Shown here in pieces: positions 34,987-43,948 of a stretch of DNA of 64,000 nucleotides. The notes below the pieces were generated by a model that saw only the letters and a list, made by a program, of their open reading frames with translations, was not told the DNA's origin and ran no database searches. The stretch's first letter is position 1, and each line of letters opens with the position of its first letter. The stretch is from Pseudomonas extremorientalis. GTDB lineage: Bacteria; Pseudomonadota; Gammaproteobacteria; Pseudomonadales; Pseudomonadaceae. The stretch lies in the NCBI RefSeq assembly GCF_001870465.1, contig NZ_MDGK01000044.1, positions 62,001-126,000 on the forward strand, read 5' to 3'. Both the position numbers and the translations under genes were made by a program.

Positions 34987-36333
34987 GTGGATAGCCGCAA
35001 ATCCGAAGCCCCGACGCTGGACCTTGCCCCCTCACCAAATGGCTGGCTGGAACGCCTGTTCAAACTGCGCTTGCATGGCACCACAGTGAAGACCGAGCTG
35101 ATCGCCGGCCTCACCACCTTCATCACCATGGCCTACATCATCTTCGTCAATCCCAACATCATGGCCGACGCGGGCATCGATCACGGTGCGGCGTTCGTCG
35201 CCACCTGCATCGCCGCCGCACTCGGTTGCCTGTTGATGGGGCTGTATGCCAACTGGCCCGTGGGCCTGGCGCCGGGCATGGGTTTGAATGCGTTTTTCAC
35301 CTACACCGTGGTTGGTACCATGGGCTACACCTGGCAGACCGCCCTCGGCGCCGTGTTTATCTCCGGTGTGCTGTTCATGTTCCTGACCCTGTCCCGGGTG
35401 CGTGAATGGCTGCTCAACAGCATCCCCGTCAGCCTGCGCCACGCCATGGGTGCCGGCGTGGGGTTGTTCCTCGGGGTGATCGGCCTGAAGACCGCCGGCA
35501 TCATCGTCGACAGCCCGGCGACCCTCATCAAGCTCGGCTCCTTGCATGAGCCTGCGCCGCTGTTGGCGGCGGTGTGCTTTTTACTGATCGCGATTCTCAG
35601 CTACCACCGGGTTTTCGGCGCGATCCTGATCAGCATCATCGCCGTGACGCTCGCCGGCTGGGGCCTGGGCCTGGTGCATTACAACGGTTTCATCTCCACC
35701 CCACCGAGCCTGGCGCCGACCTGGATGGCGATGGACGTAGCGGGTGTGTTCAATGTCAGCATGATCAGCGTGGTATTTGCCTTTCTTTTTGTACACATGT
35801 TCGACACCGCAGGTACACTGATGGGCGTCGCGCAACGGGCCGGATTGGTCAATGCCGACGGCAAGATCGACAACCTGTCCCGTGCATTGAAGGCCGACAG
35901 TGCCTCCAGCGTGTTCGGTGCCATGGTCGGTGTGCCGCCGGTGACCAGCTACGTGGAAAGTGCTGCGGGCGTGGCCGCAGGTGGCCGTACCGGGTTGACC
36001 GCCGTCACCGTCGGCGTGCTGTTTGTGGCCGCGATGTTTTTCGCACCGCTGGCCGGGATGATTCCGGCCTATGCCACCGCAGGTGCGCTGATTTACGTGG
36101 CAATGCTGATGATGGCGAGCATGGCCCATATCAATTGGGATGAGGCCACCGACAGCATTCCGGCGATTGTCACCGCGATCATGATGCCGCTGACGTTCTC
36201 GGTCGCCGATGGGATTGCCCTGGGGTTTATCACCTACGTGGCCCTCAAGGCCGGTACCGGCAAGTACCGCGAGATCTCCGTGAGCCTGTGGGTGCTGTGC
36301 GCGATTTTCATCGCGAAATTCATATTTCTATAA
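34987..36333 (+). CDS. NCS2 purine permease, AzgA type
   Basis: This 448-aa membrane protein has the AzgA/adenine-guanine-hypoxanthine permease pattern: TELIAGLTTFITMAYIIFVN, GLAPGMGLNAFFTYTV, FVHMFDTAGTLMGVAQRAG and PVTSYVESAAGVAAGGRTG. About 12-13 hydrophobic helices are visible. It should import purine bases with protons. The start is GTG at 34987 (VDSRKSEAPT) with GAGGAG 7 nt upstream. A GntR-type palindrome shared with the urate genes suggests the same regulation. It is 13 bp from the LysE-type gene downstream. Confidence 0.93.
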   Translation: MDSRKSEAPTLDLAPSPNGWLERLFKLRLHGTTVKTELIAGLTTFITMAYIIFVNPNIMADAGIDHGAAFVATCIAAALGCLLMGLYANWPVGLAPGMGLNAFFTYTVVGTMGYTWQTALGAVFISGVLFMFLTLSRVREWLLNSIPVSLRHAMGAGVGLFLGVIGLKTAGIIVDSPATLIKLGSLHEPAPLLAAVCFLLIAILSYHRVFGAILISIIAVTLAGWGLGLVHYNGFISTPPSLAPTWMAMDVAGVFNVSMISVVFAFLFVHMFDTAGTLMGVAQRAGLVNADGKIDNLSRALKADSASSVFGAMVGVPPVTSYVESAAGVAAGGRTGLTAVTVGVLFVAAMFFAPLAGMIPAYATAGALIYVAMLMMASMAHINWDEATDSIPAIVTAIMMPLTFSVADGIALGFITYVALKAGTGKYREISVSLWVLCAIFIAKFIFL

Positions 36334-36346
36334 AGAGGAGCAAGGC

Positions 36347-36988
36347 ATGAGTCTGGAAACCTGGTTGTTGTTCAGTGGCGCGGCATTGGTGGTGATCCTG
36401 ATCCCCGGGCCGCTGTCGTTGTTGATGATCAGCAACAGCCTCAACTATGGCTTGCGCCGCTCCTACCCTGCCTTCCTCGGCGGCGTAACCGCCTCGATCT
36501 GCCTGCTCAGCGCCTCGGCCCTCGGCTTGGGCGCGCTGTTGCTGGCGTCGGAACAGCTATTCAGTGCGCTCAAGGTGGTCGGCGCAGCCTACTTGTTCTA
36601 TTTGGCCTGGCAGAGCTGGAAGCAATCGCGACAACCGGCCCTAGGCGCCGAGGTCATGATGTCGGCTGCCACACCGCGCTTTTGCAGCCTGTTTGGCCGC
36701 GCATTTGTGCTCGGCGCGAGCAACCCCAAGGACATTCTGTTTTTCGCCGCCTTCCTGCCTCAGTTTCTCAGCGCCGAAAGGCCATTTCTGCCGCAATTGC
36801 TAATGATGATCGCCACCTGGACGCTGCTCGACCTGCTCTGCAAGCTTGCCTATGGCTTGAGCGCCCAGGGGGCCGCACGGTATCTACGCAGCGGCAAAGG
36901 TCAAGGCTGGTTCAACCGCGTCAGCGCAGGGTTGTTTGGCGGTGCGGGGGTGATGTCGCTGATGAAGGTCAGGATGGACTCACTTTGA
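36347..36988 (+). CDS. LysE family exporter
   Basis: This 213-aa protein has six hydrophobic helices and the RhtB/LysE signature VILIPGPLSLLMISNSLNYG near the N-terminus, and NPKDILFFAAFLPQFL in the middle. It would export an amino acid or related metabolite. It starts 13 bp after the purine permease with GAGGAGCAAGG as ribosome site, so both are cotranscribed. Its 3' end overlaps the convergent giant gene by 20 bp. Confidence 0.93.
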   Translation: MSLETWLLFSGAALVVILIPGPLSLLMISNSLNYGLRRSYPAFLGGVTASICLLSASALGLGALLLASEQLFSALKVVGAAYLFYLAWQSWKQSRQPALGAEVMMSAATPRFCSLFGRAFVLGASNPKDILFFAAFLPQFLSAERPFLPQLLMMIATWTLLDLLCKLAYGLSAQGAARYLRSGKGQGWFNRVSAGLFGGAGVMSLMKVRMDSL

Positions 36989-39900
36989 CAAAATAAATGC
37001 TCGGGGGAACCGTACCCGTGGTGGGCCATTGAATGCCTGCCACGATCCGGACCAACCGCCCTTCCTCCATAGCTGTTTTGACGGGCAAGAATGCTGGGTT
37101 CTTTGAGTTTCTGCGAATGGTAATGTTGAGCCATTCATCGGTCAGTCTTTTTTGTAAGTGGATACTCCCTCCCTCTACCCAGTGAACTGACACGTAATAA
37201 AGTGAATTCGACCCGGGGTGCGTCGCCGCCAACTCACATGATGGGGAACCGGGACGCTTAACGTCTAGTTGATGAACCGTGAACCCCCGCTGCAGCAGCC
37301 CCCCCTCGACGGCAGTCATCATCACAGTGCGGCGCTCGGGGGAGATACGAGACTTAACGATCCGCAATGAGGGGTCTAATCCCCTCATCTGAAAGTCAAC
37401 ACGCGTGAAGCCAGGGCTAGCACCCTGATAACCAATAAAAAAGTTCCCGGTGCCCCTCTCAACGGGCCTTAGCATTCTCAACAAGTCATCCGTTTGCCCC
37501 GGCCGAGCAGGCAGTGGCGGCAACCATTTGTCCAACGTTGTGCGGATGTTAAGCAAATGAGTTGCCGTTGCAGAACCTTCTGGCCCAGACAACTCAATCA
37601 TGCGTATGACAGTGAGATCTCGATCCCTGATTGTCATGGAGGGGAAGGCCTCACCTACAGACTGAGCCAACGGTCTGTCGAACAGCGGAGCATGGGGTAT
37701 CCATTCGCCCTGGGCAGAGAAGGACATTGGAAGGGGTTGTTCATGCCGCGCCGTGCTTGTCCAGCGCACGATATCAACGGCAGCCTTTGAAGCCAGAGGC
37801 TCATTCTTTGTCATAAACACAATACGGTTCAAAGGCGCCTGCTGTCCCTCAGGTAGCAACCTGTAAAAACCACTTGTCAGGTGGTCGAATGGAACATTCG
37901 GCGGGGCGATTCGCGCAACATTATAGGAACAACCGGGGGCCTCACCGGGAACGCGGAAAACGCCAGGTGCAGGAGAAACCACTTGTCGAGGATCAGGGGC
38001 TGGTATACGCCAACTTGTCCAATGTTCAGTCGTGCTAGTTGATCGAAGAATCGTATTTTCCGTCGCCGTGCGCACAATGGGCGGCCACCAATCAGGCGGG
38101 GGCGACACCGGCGAGCGCCATGGATTCAACGTTCCTGAACTCATCCCCGCCACGGGCTGGGGCGCGTCCGCACCGAGCAACCACTCGCCCGACTCATGGA
38201 TGTTCAGGATCAGTTCGTCCTGGCCCGCGACCTGCTGGTTTTTCAGGCGAAGAAACGGTTCGTTGTTGCGCCGATAAACAGGGTAATGGTGGGTGCCATC
38301 CGCCATGAAAAGCGTGCCCCCCTTCGCGTACACACCCTCCTCGCCCAGCCCTTTGAGCGCCACGGCCCCTTCGGGCACCGATTTGACTTTGAAACGCTCC
38401 AGCGCCGGAAGTTGCTTCACCGATGACACCGGACGGGGAACGCCACTCAGTTCCCCACGCCAACGGCGTATCCGTCCCAACGCCGGCGGCAAAGCAGAGC
38501 GTATAGCAGCATTCGCCACATTACCGACTCTCTTGGGGCCGGGTACGAAGGTCATCACAAGACCAACCATAGAAAGCTTTATCGTATCGGCCAACACACG
38601 TTTATCACGGGGATCGCCAGAACGCTGATAGCGCCGCACCGCCAGGTACAGTTCAACGATGTCATTGAACGCCCCGGCAATCGGAAAAAAGACACCTAAC
38701 ATCATCCGTATTTTAGATACGCTATCGTCGCGAAGGCGCCGGGTTCGATATTCCTCCAGCGCCTTATTGGAATAGCTGGCGGCCTGTGTCTGTCGTTGCA
38801 GGCACTGCACATGGCCGTGGTACAGCAACGCCTGGGCATCGCTGTTGGACCGGGGGACAATCGCCAGCCAATCCTTTGGGTTGCTGGCAATCTGCTCGAA
38901 CACCTGCGCTTCTATCTCATCAAGCGACAGCGATGGCTCCAGATGCTTTGCGCGGGTCACACGAGACAACAGCCATTTCCCGATCACAAAAAACATCCCA
39001 GCCTTCGCTTTAGCCAGGCTGAAGACATTGCGTTCAAACAGAGCGTCGAACGTTGCCTCAAAGGCCCAGCCGGCGGCGACCTGCCGCGCCAGCGCCTTGG
39101 CGTTATCGGGCAATGCGCCGAAGCGATTCAATTCAGCCGTGGCTTGTTCAAGACTACTGTACTCAGTGAGCACCCAGGCGTGCGGGGCCTGCGGCCAATA
39201 GACCACGCAAAGCTGCGAGTGCTTGTCTTGCACGACCACTATCCCGGTGACATAGCGATCATGCTGCAGCGTATGCCCCACCAGATGAACCACGTGCAGT
39301 TGTAATTCATGCTGGTTTTTCAACAGGTCCTGCGGCGTTCGCGCGGCCATTGCAGTGCTGAATACGCTCTGCGCTTGCGCCGACAGCCCCTGTTGAACCG
39401 CTGAAAACAGATGATAGTCAACGCCCGCGCGCAACACTCGATTCAGTAACTCAGGCATTCGGCCTTCGCTGAGCGACTGGTCAGGGCTAACGGGTGGATA
39501 AAAACTGTCTTTGATCAGCACGCCGTACCGACCGCCGATATCCAGCGAAGCGATTATTTGCCTCAGATGGTTAACATGAAAGCCTGGCCACGGCACTCGC
39601 AGAAGACAGGCACGGTTTAATTTGTACTGGGTCCAGGATGCCAGCGGATCCAGGTTTTGCAGCGCCACCTCCATCAGACTGAAGGCCCTGCATGCAGAAG
39701 ACAGAGGCAATCGGGTTTTCGGGTCCTTCAGTAGGCAGGCCTCTTCGTAATCACAATAGGTGCCGTGAATATCGCCAGACATCGCGATAAAAGGCTCGTC
39801 CATATCAATCTCCAGGGCGATCCCCTCGCTATACAAGCGGGCGGTCAACGCCTGCCTGGCATACGTGTGTAAATCTGGCAGACGCTGTTCTTGCCGCGCT

Positions 39901-42173
39901 AACAATGCCCAGGCGCTGCTCATGTAGTGCTTTTGCACGCGCCTGCAGTGCCTACGCTGCGCACGCGTTGCCGTCGTCAACCATGTCGGCAGTTTTTTCG
40001 CTTCAAGCGCAACCTTGCGCAGCAGCTCAATATTCGCCTGCGCTCGGCTCAGGGCGCTGTTGACAGGAGCCTTCAGTTGTTGCTCCAGCTCAGTCAGCAG
40101 CAGCGCACGGCTCAACTGCGCATCCTTTACCTCACTGAAAACACGGGTGATATCTTCGCTGCTTTTGTGCAATCGGTCGTAAGTCCCCAGCAACTTCTTG
40201 AGAGTGGCCAGCGCGGGCTTACCCGGGATGTCTACATAGCGCACGCTCAGGGTTTCACGGGCGGCATGTGCACGTAAGTCGCGACGTTTATCGTGCTCGA
40301 CACAGCCCCACAGCACAGAGTCGTCCCGACTGCCCAGGCTTGCCTTGAGACTGCGTGTTAGCCCGTCCACCCCGGAAAAAGCCAATACCCCCCCCTCTTC
40401 CCCAAAGGCGTACAGAACCACGGGAAGCTGGCGTGTCGGCCTGCTCAACGCCGCTGCGGTGGTGATCACCCACACGTTATGGAGCGGATAGAAGGCGTCT
40501 GGGTCGTTGCCAATGGCGACTGACATCACCTGGGTTTGACTGCCGGGGCGCTTGCTTGCCAAAGGCTGATCTATCACCTCAATCATCAAGTCCCGATGTG
40601 CCGTGCCGAGGAGCTTGAGCCGGTGTTGCAATTGAACCTCACAGCGCAGAGCCTCGGCCTGGGCGTTCATGAACAGCGAAACACGCCTGGGAGTACCCGC
40701 CCCGCCGGGTCGTTCAGCCCAAAAAGCCAGATCAAGCGACCTTTGCGGTGCCTCCTTGATCAACGTCTTTAACGCCTGTGTATGAATCTCCAATTGGCTC
40801 ATCAGCGACAGGTGATCTTGGTACGCAGGTGTCTGAGCAGCGGGATCATTCGGAGCCAACAGCGCGACCAGGCCTTTTTCATAGCGCTTGACCTGATGCT
40901 TTACGGTAAGGAATGCGAGGCCGGGTGGCATGCTGGCAAAAATTATTTCTGCGTGTCGTCGCTGATGATCCCATTCAAGTAACGAGTCGCGGATGGCCCC
41001 CAGGCGAACGCCGCCGATCAACTGCTTTCTGGTGCGCTCCATGAACCTGAGAAAGGGCACTACCTCCAGCGATTGAGACTGGGGGGGCTCTGCGGAGAAG
41101 ACCTGGGCCAGATTAATCGTAAAGGCACAAGCGACTTCATTGGCCCATTGCCCCTCCAGCAACATCTGCGTGCCTTGCGTCAGCGCATCCCCCACAATCT
41201 TCGGACCACACGCGAATCCAGTTGCCGACGACAGGCCGGCCGGTGAGCACAATCCATTGCGCCGCTTCAACGGCATACACTGCCACAACTGGTGAAAGCG
41301 CTCTCTGTCCAGCTCCAGCAGGCCGCACTGAAGGTCGTTGAAGCTCGGGTACTCGTAGAAGTTGCGTACCACACCTGGAAGGTAAGTCACGTGGAGGGCT
41401 TCAGCAGACTCACCCTCACGGTAAATATGCAACGCTCCGGGGATCGCTTCAGCCGGCGAGCCCGGCCACATCAATTGGCTCACGTGCACGTTGGCCCAAT
41501 GCCCACCTGCCCGCTGGCGTGCTTCAGCAGTCGGGGCATCGATCACGGCCTGGACCATCAGCATTGCCGCACTCGACAGTTCGTTGAGTTGCCACGAGAT
41601 AAAGGCCCGGTCAGCGAACAGTCCTGCATGCAGCTCGATCCAGCGCTCACGCCGCGTCAGCCAGGAACCCTCGGCCAGGGTATTCCAATAGGTGTCATGC
41701 GCACGCGCCAGCCGGTCAGACAGCCGCATCTCGACTACCCGCTGCAATACCTCCAACGGCGTGTAGGACAATCGACGACTCGGCTCACCCTTGACGCTCA
41801 GGACGGTAAAGGCATTGACGTTGATTTCCACCACCGGCTTGACCAGCAACAACAATGCCCGCTCGGTCAGCGTCTGGACCTTCTCAGGTACAAGCGGCGG
41901 TTTGGGCTCGGTAAACAACAGCGTGTCCGGGTCAATCTCGAACGCCTTGTGCAGCTCGGCGCGGATGACCTTCAACACTGTGGGCGAACGTCCTATCAGG
42001 CGGGCAAGCGCCCGAGTCGACTCGACGCACCGAAGGTCGGCAAAGGCAATCTTATTGATCAAGCGGCTGGGATGCGTACTGGCGTTTATTCGCCACCGCA
42101 GTGTTTTGCGTATTTCCTGCGACGCCGCTTGGGCGGCCATGTCTGCATCATCGGTATCGGGGGGCGGGCTCAT
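36969..42173 (-). CDS. Giant toxin-like protein (1734 aa), DUF6543-type, unknown C-terminal domain
   Basis: I recognise no complete named family. Like the NEL protein at 919-5763, it has an N-terminal motif YLPGVVRNFYEYPSFNDLQ (near residue 270), two hydrophobic segments (about 1156-1180 MMLGVFFPIAGAFNDIVELY and about 1198-1212 LSMVGLVMTFVPGPK) and then a beta module EEGVYAKGGTLFMADGTHHY (about 1275-1300). After that come about 400 residues rich in Pro and Ser with no LRR and no NEL cysteine motif. The protein has no signal peptide. The start is uncertain: ATG 42173 has no good ribosome site, and TTG 42188 is also possible. Base composition looks lower in GC than its neighbours by eye. It sits alone between a LysE gene and uraH. 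Confidence 0.8.
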   Translation of the reverse strand: MSPPPDTDDADMAAQAASQEIRKTLRWRINASTHPSRLINKIAFADLRCVESTRALARLIGRSPTVLKVIRAELHKAFEIDPDTLLFTEPKPPLVPEKVQTLTERALLLLVKPVVEINVNAFTVLSVKGEPSRRLSYTPLEVLQRVVEMRLSDRLARAHDTYWNTLAEGSWLTRRERWIELHAGLFADRAFISWQLNELSSAAMLMVQAVIDAPTAEARQRAGGHWANVHVSQLMWPGSPAEAIPGALHIYREGESAEALHVTYLPGVVRNFYEYPSFNDLQCGLLELDRERFHQLWQCMPLKRRNGLCSPAGLSSATGFACGPKIVGDALTQGTQMLLEGQWANEVACAFTINLAQVFSAEPPQSQSLEVVPFLRFMERTRKQLIGGVRLGAIRDSLLEWDHQRRHAEIIFASMPPGLAFLTVKHQVKRYEKGLVALLAPNDPAAQTPAYQDHLSLMSQLEIHTQALKTLIKEAPQRSLDLAFWAERPGGAGTPRRVSLFMNAQAEALRCEVQLQHRLKLLGTAHRDLMIEVIDQPLASKRPGSQTQVMSVAIGNDPDAFYPLHNVWVITTAAALSRPTRQLPVVLYAFGEEGGVLAFSGVDGLTRSLKASLGSRDDSVLWGCVEHDKRRDLRAHAARETLSVRYVDIPGKPALATLKKLLGTYDRLHKSSEDITRVFSEVKDAQLSRALLLTELEQQLKAPVNSALSRAQANIELLRKVALEAKKLPTWLTTATRAQRRHCRRVQKHYMSSAWALLARQEQRLPDLHTYARQALTARLYSEGIALEIDMDEPFIAMSGDIHGTYCDYEEACLLKDPKTRLPLSSACRAFSLMEVALQNLDPLASWTQYKLNRACLLRVPWPGFHVNHLRQIIASLDIGGRYGVLIKDSFYPPVSPDQSLSEGRMPELLNRVLRAGVDYHLFSAVQQGLSAQAQSVFSTAMAARTPQDLLKNQHELQLHVVHLVGHTLQHDRYVTGIVVVQDKHSQLCVVYWPQAPHAWVLTEYSSLEQATAELNRFGALPDNAKALARQVAAGWAFEATFDALFERNVFSLAKAKAGMFFVIGKWLLSRVTRAKHLEPSLSLDEIEAQVFEQIASNPKDWLAIVPRSNSDAQALLYHGHVQCLQRQTQAASYSNKALEEYRTRRLRDDSVSKIRMMLGVFFPIAGAFNDIVELYLAVRRYQRSGDPRDKRVLADTIKLSMVGLVMTFVPGPKRVGNVANAAIRSALPPALGRIRRWRGELSGVPRPVSSVKQLPALERFKVKSVPEGAVALKGLGEEGVYAKGGTLFMADGTHHYPVYRRNNEPFLRLKNQQVAGQDELILNIHESGEWLLGADAPQPVAGMSSGTLNPWRSPVSPPPDWWPPIVRTATENTILRSTSTTEHWTSWRIPAPDPRQVVSPAPGVFRVPGEAPGCSYNVARIAPPNVPFDHLTSGFYRLLPEGQQAPLNRIVFMTKNEPLASKAAVDIVRWTSTARHEQPLPMSFSAQGEWIPHAPLFDRPLAQSVGEAFPSMTIRDRDLTVIRMIELSGPEGSATATHLLNIRTTLDKWLPPLPARPGQTDDLLRMLRPVERGTGNFFIGYQGASPGFTRVDFQMRGLDPSLRIVKSRISPERRTVMMTAVEGGLLQRGFTVHQLDVKRPGSPSCELAATHPGSNSLYYVSVHWVEGGSIHLQKRLTDEWLNITIRRNSKNPAFLPVKTAMEEGRLVRIVAGIQWPTTGTVPPSIYFVKVSPS

Positions 42174-42259
42174 GGTGTTTTCTATCAATGAGAAAAACCC
42201 AGCCTAAATAGGGCGCACACGCGAAAGGAGCTAGATAGTTAAGCCCAGAATCGAAAAAA

Positions 42260-42278
42260 GCCCGCAGTGTGGGCGGGC
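42260..42278 (-). terminator. Terminator downstream of uraH
   Basis: Stem GCCCGC / GCGGGC with a 7-nt loop, followed on the minus strand by six T. It separates uraH from the giant gene. Confidence 0.8.
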
Positions 42279-42322
42279 GAAAAACCAACGAAGGGCTTTG
42301 GGGGTGTGAAGCGAGTTGACGC

Positions 42323-42676
42323 TCAGCTACCGCGATAGGTGGAGTAGCTGTAGGGCGAAATCAGTAGCGGGACATGGTAGTGATCCTGTTCGGCGCTGAT
42401 GCCGAAACGCAGCACTACCACATCGAGGAAGGCCGGCTCCGGCAGTTGCACGCCACGGGCGCGATAGTAATCGCCAGCGCTGAATTGCAATTGGTACACG
42501 CCGCTGCGGTAGTCATCGCCTTGCAGCAACGGTGCGTCGCAGCGGCCGTCGCTGTTGGTCTGCGCGGTGGCGACCAGTGCCAGCTGCGCGCCTTCGACGC
42601 GGTACAGCTCAACCTTGATTGCGCTGCCGGGGCAGCCGTGTGCGGCGTCCAATACGTGTGTGGTCAAGCGTCCCAT
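42323..42676 (-). CDS. uraH: 5-hydroxyisourate hydrolase (transthyretin-like)
   Basis: This 117-aa enzyme hydrolyses 5-hydroxyisourate to OHCU, the step after urate oxidation. It has the family N-terminus LTTHVLDAAHGCPGSAIKVE, the middle HYHVPLLISPYSYSTYRG and the diagnostic C-terminal YRGS (114-117). It is divergent from puuE across a 345-bp region with two GntR-type palindromes, and ends before a terminator. It works with PuuD, UraD and the rest of the cluster. Confidence 0.97.
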   Translation of the reverse strand: MGRLTTHVLDAAHGCPGSAIKVELYRVEGAQLALVATAQTNSDGRCDAPLLQGDDYRSGVYQLQFSAGDYYRARGVQLPEPAFLDVVVLRFGISAEQDHYHVPLLISPYSYSTYRGS

Positions 42677-42776
42677 GGCGTCTACGCGCCTCCTGTGGTC
42701 AATAGAAGAGTGATCCGCACTTTTTCAGGGCATCGAAAAAGCCGGCGATGATCGATTAAGACACTTTTTAAAAAAA

Positions 42777-42786
42777 TTGTACACAA
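42777..42786. promoter_or_regulatory. GntR-type operator near uraH
   Basis: TTGTACACAA, flanked as ATTGTACACAAT; one base differs from the perfect TTGTATACAA. It lies 101 bp upstream of the uraH start. Confidence 0.5.
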
Positions 42787-42888
42787 TAAAAATCACAAAC
42801 TCTCAGATCCGCCTGCTGCCATTGCTCAACAGGGCAATCTGCGCGTTATCCTTGCTTTTAAACGACCTTTTGTCCATTAGCTGACCAA

Positions 42889-42904
42889 CCAGGCAAGTTT
42901 CTTG
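42889..42904 (+). promoter_or_regulatory. Sigma-54-like promoter element before puuE
   Basis: AGGCAAGTTTCTTGCT. GG (42890-42891) and GC (42902-42903) are exactly 10 nt apart, and the -12 block TTGCT is consensus; the -24 block AGGCAAG differs at two positions from TGGCACG. puuE starts 118 nt downstream. Confidence 0.45.
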
Positions 42905-42971
42905 CTACACCACTGGTCTAGCGCTACGCCGAAAAAATGCAGAAATGTAGGCTTACAAAGTGCGCGATAAG

Positions 42972-42981
42972 TTGTATACAA
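42972..42981. promoter_or_regulatory. GntR-type operator before puuE
   Basis: Perfect palindrome TTGTATACAA, 41 bp upstream of the puuE GTG and downstream of the sigma-54-like element, where bound protein could block transcription. Confidence 0.6.
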
Positions 42982-43021
42982 TCACTCATCGCTACTACGA
43001 CGAACAAGAAGGAAGACTGCA

Positions 43022-43948
43022 GTGAGCGCTGACTACCCACGCGACCTGATCGGTTACGGCAGTAACCCTCCTCACCCCCACTGGCCGGGCAAGGCGCGCA
43101 TTGCGCTGTCTTTCGTACTCAATTACGAAGAAGGCGGCGAGCGCAATATCTTGCACGGCGACAAAGAATCCGAAGCCTTTCTCTCCGAAATGGTTTCGGC
43201 CCAGCCCCTGCAGGGCGAGCGCAACATGAGCATGGAGTCGCTGTACGAATACGGCAGCCGTGCCGGCGTGTGGCGTATCCTCAAGCTGTTCAAAGAATTC
43301 GATATCCCGCTGACCATCTTCGCCGTGGCCATGGCCGCGCAGCGCCATCCGGATGTGATCCGCGCCATGGTCGACGCCGGCCATGAGATCTGCAGCCACG
43401 GCTACCGCTGGATCGACTACCAATACATGGACGAGGCCCAGGAGCGCGAGCACATGCTCGAAGCCATCCGCATCCTCACCGAACTCACCGGCGAACGCCC
43501 ACTGGGCTGGTACACCGGGCGCACCGGCCCCAATACCCGGCGGCTGGTCATGGAGGAAGGCGGCTTCCTCTATGACTGCGACACCTACGACGACGACCTG
43601 CCCTACTGGGAACCCAACACCCCGACCGGCAAGCCGCACCTGGTGATCCCCTACACCCTGGACACCAACGACATGCGCTTCACCCAGGTGCAGGGTTTCA
43701 ACAAGGGCGATGATTTTTTCGAGTACCTCAAGGACGCGTTCGACGTGCTCTACGCCGAAGGGGCCGAGGCACCGAAGATGCTTTCCATCGGCCTGCACTG
43801 CCGCCTGATCGGCCGCCCGGCGCGCCTGGCGTCGTTGAAGCGCTTTATCGAGTACGTCAAAGGTCACGAGCAGGTGTGGTTCACCCGCCGCGTCGACATT
43901 GCCCGCCACTGGCAGGAAACCCACCCCTACACGGGAGCGGCGAAATGA
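43022..43948 (+). CDS. puuE: Allantoinase PuuE (polysaccharide deacetylase-like)
   Basis: This 308-aa metal-independent allantoinase converts allantoin to allantoate. It belongs to the polysaccharide deacetylase fold: NYEEGGERNILHGDKESEAF, HEICSHGYRWIDYQ and FLYDCDTYDDDLPYW are typical of PuuE. It starts with GTG at 43022 (VSADYPRDLIGYG) with AAGGAAG upstream. The stop overlaps the uraD start by 4 bp. It is first in the rightward purine catabolic cluster. Confidence 0.97.
   Translation: MSADYPRDLIGYGSNPPHPHWPGKARIALSFVLNYEEGGERNILHGDKESEAFLSEMVSAQPLQGERNMSMESLYEYGSRAGVWRILKLFKEFDIPLTIFAVAMAAQRHPDVIRAMVDAGHEICSHGYRWIDYQYMDEAQEREHMLEAIRILTELTGERPLGWYTGRTGPNTRRLVMEEGGFLYDCDTYDDDLPYWEPNTPTGKPHLVIPYTLDTNDMRFTQVQGFNKGDDFFEYLKDAFDVLYAEGAEAPKMLSIGLHCRLIGRPARLASLKRFIEYVKGHEQVWFTRRVDIARHWQETHPYTGAAK

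Larger units (their letters stand above)
42677..43021. other. 345-bp divergent promoter region uraH // puuE
   Basis: No gene. It holds two GntR-type palindromes (42777-42786 near uraH; 42972-42981 near puuE), a sigma-54-like element (42889-42904) directed toward puuE, and a nested dyad GACCA...GCAAG TTT CTTGC...TGGTC at 42881-42916 that overlaps that element. Confidence 0.6.
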
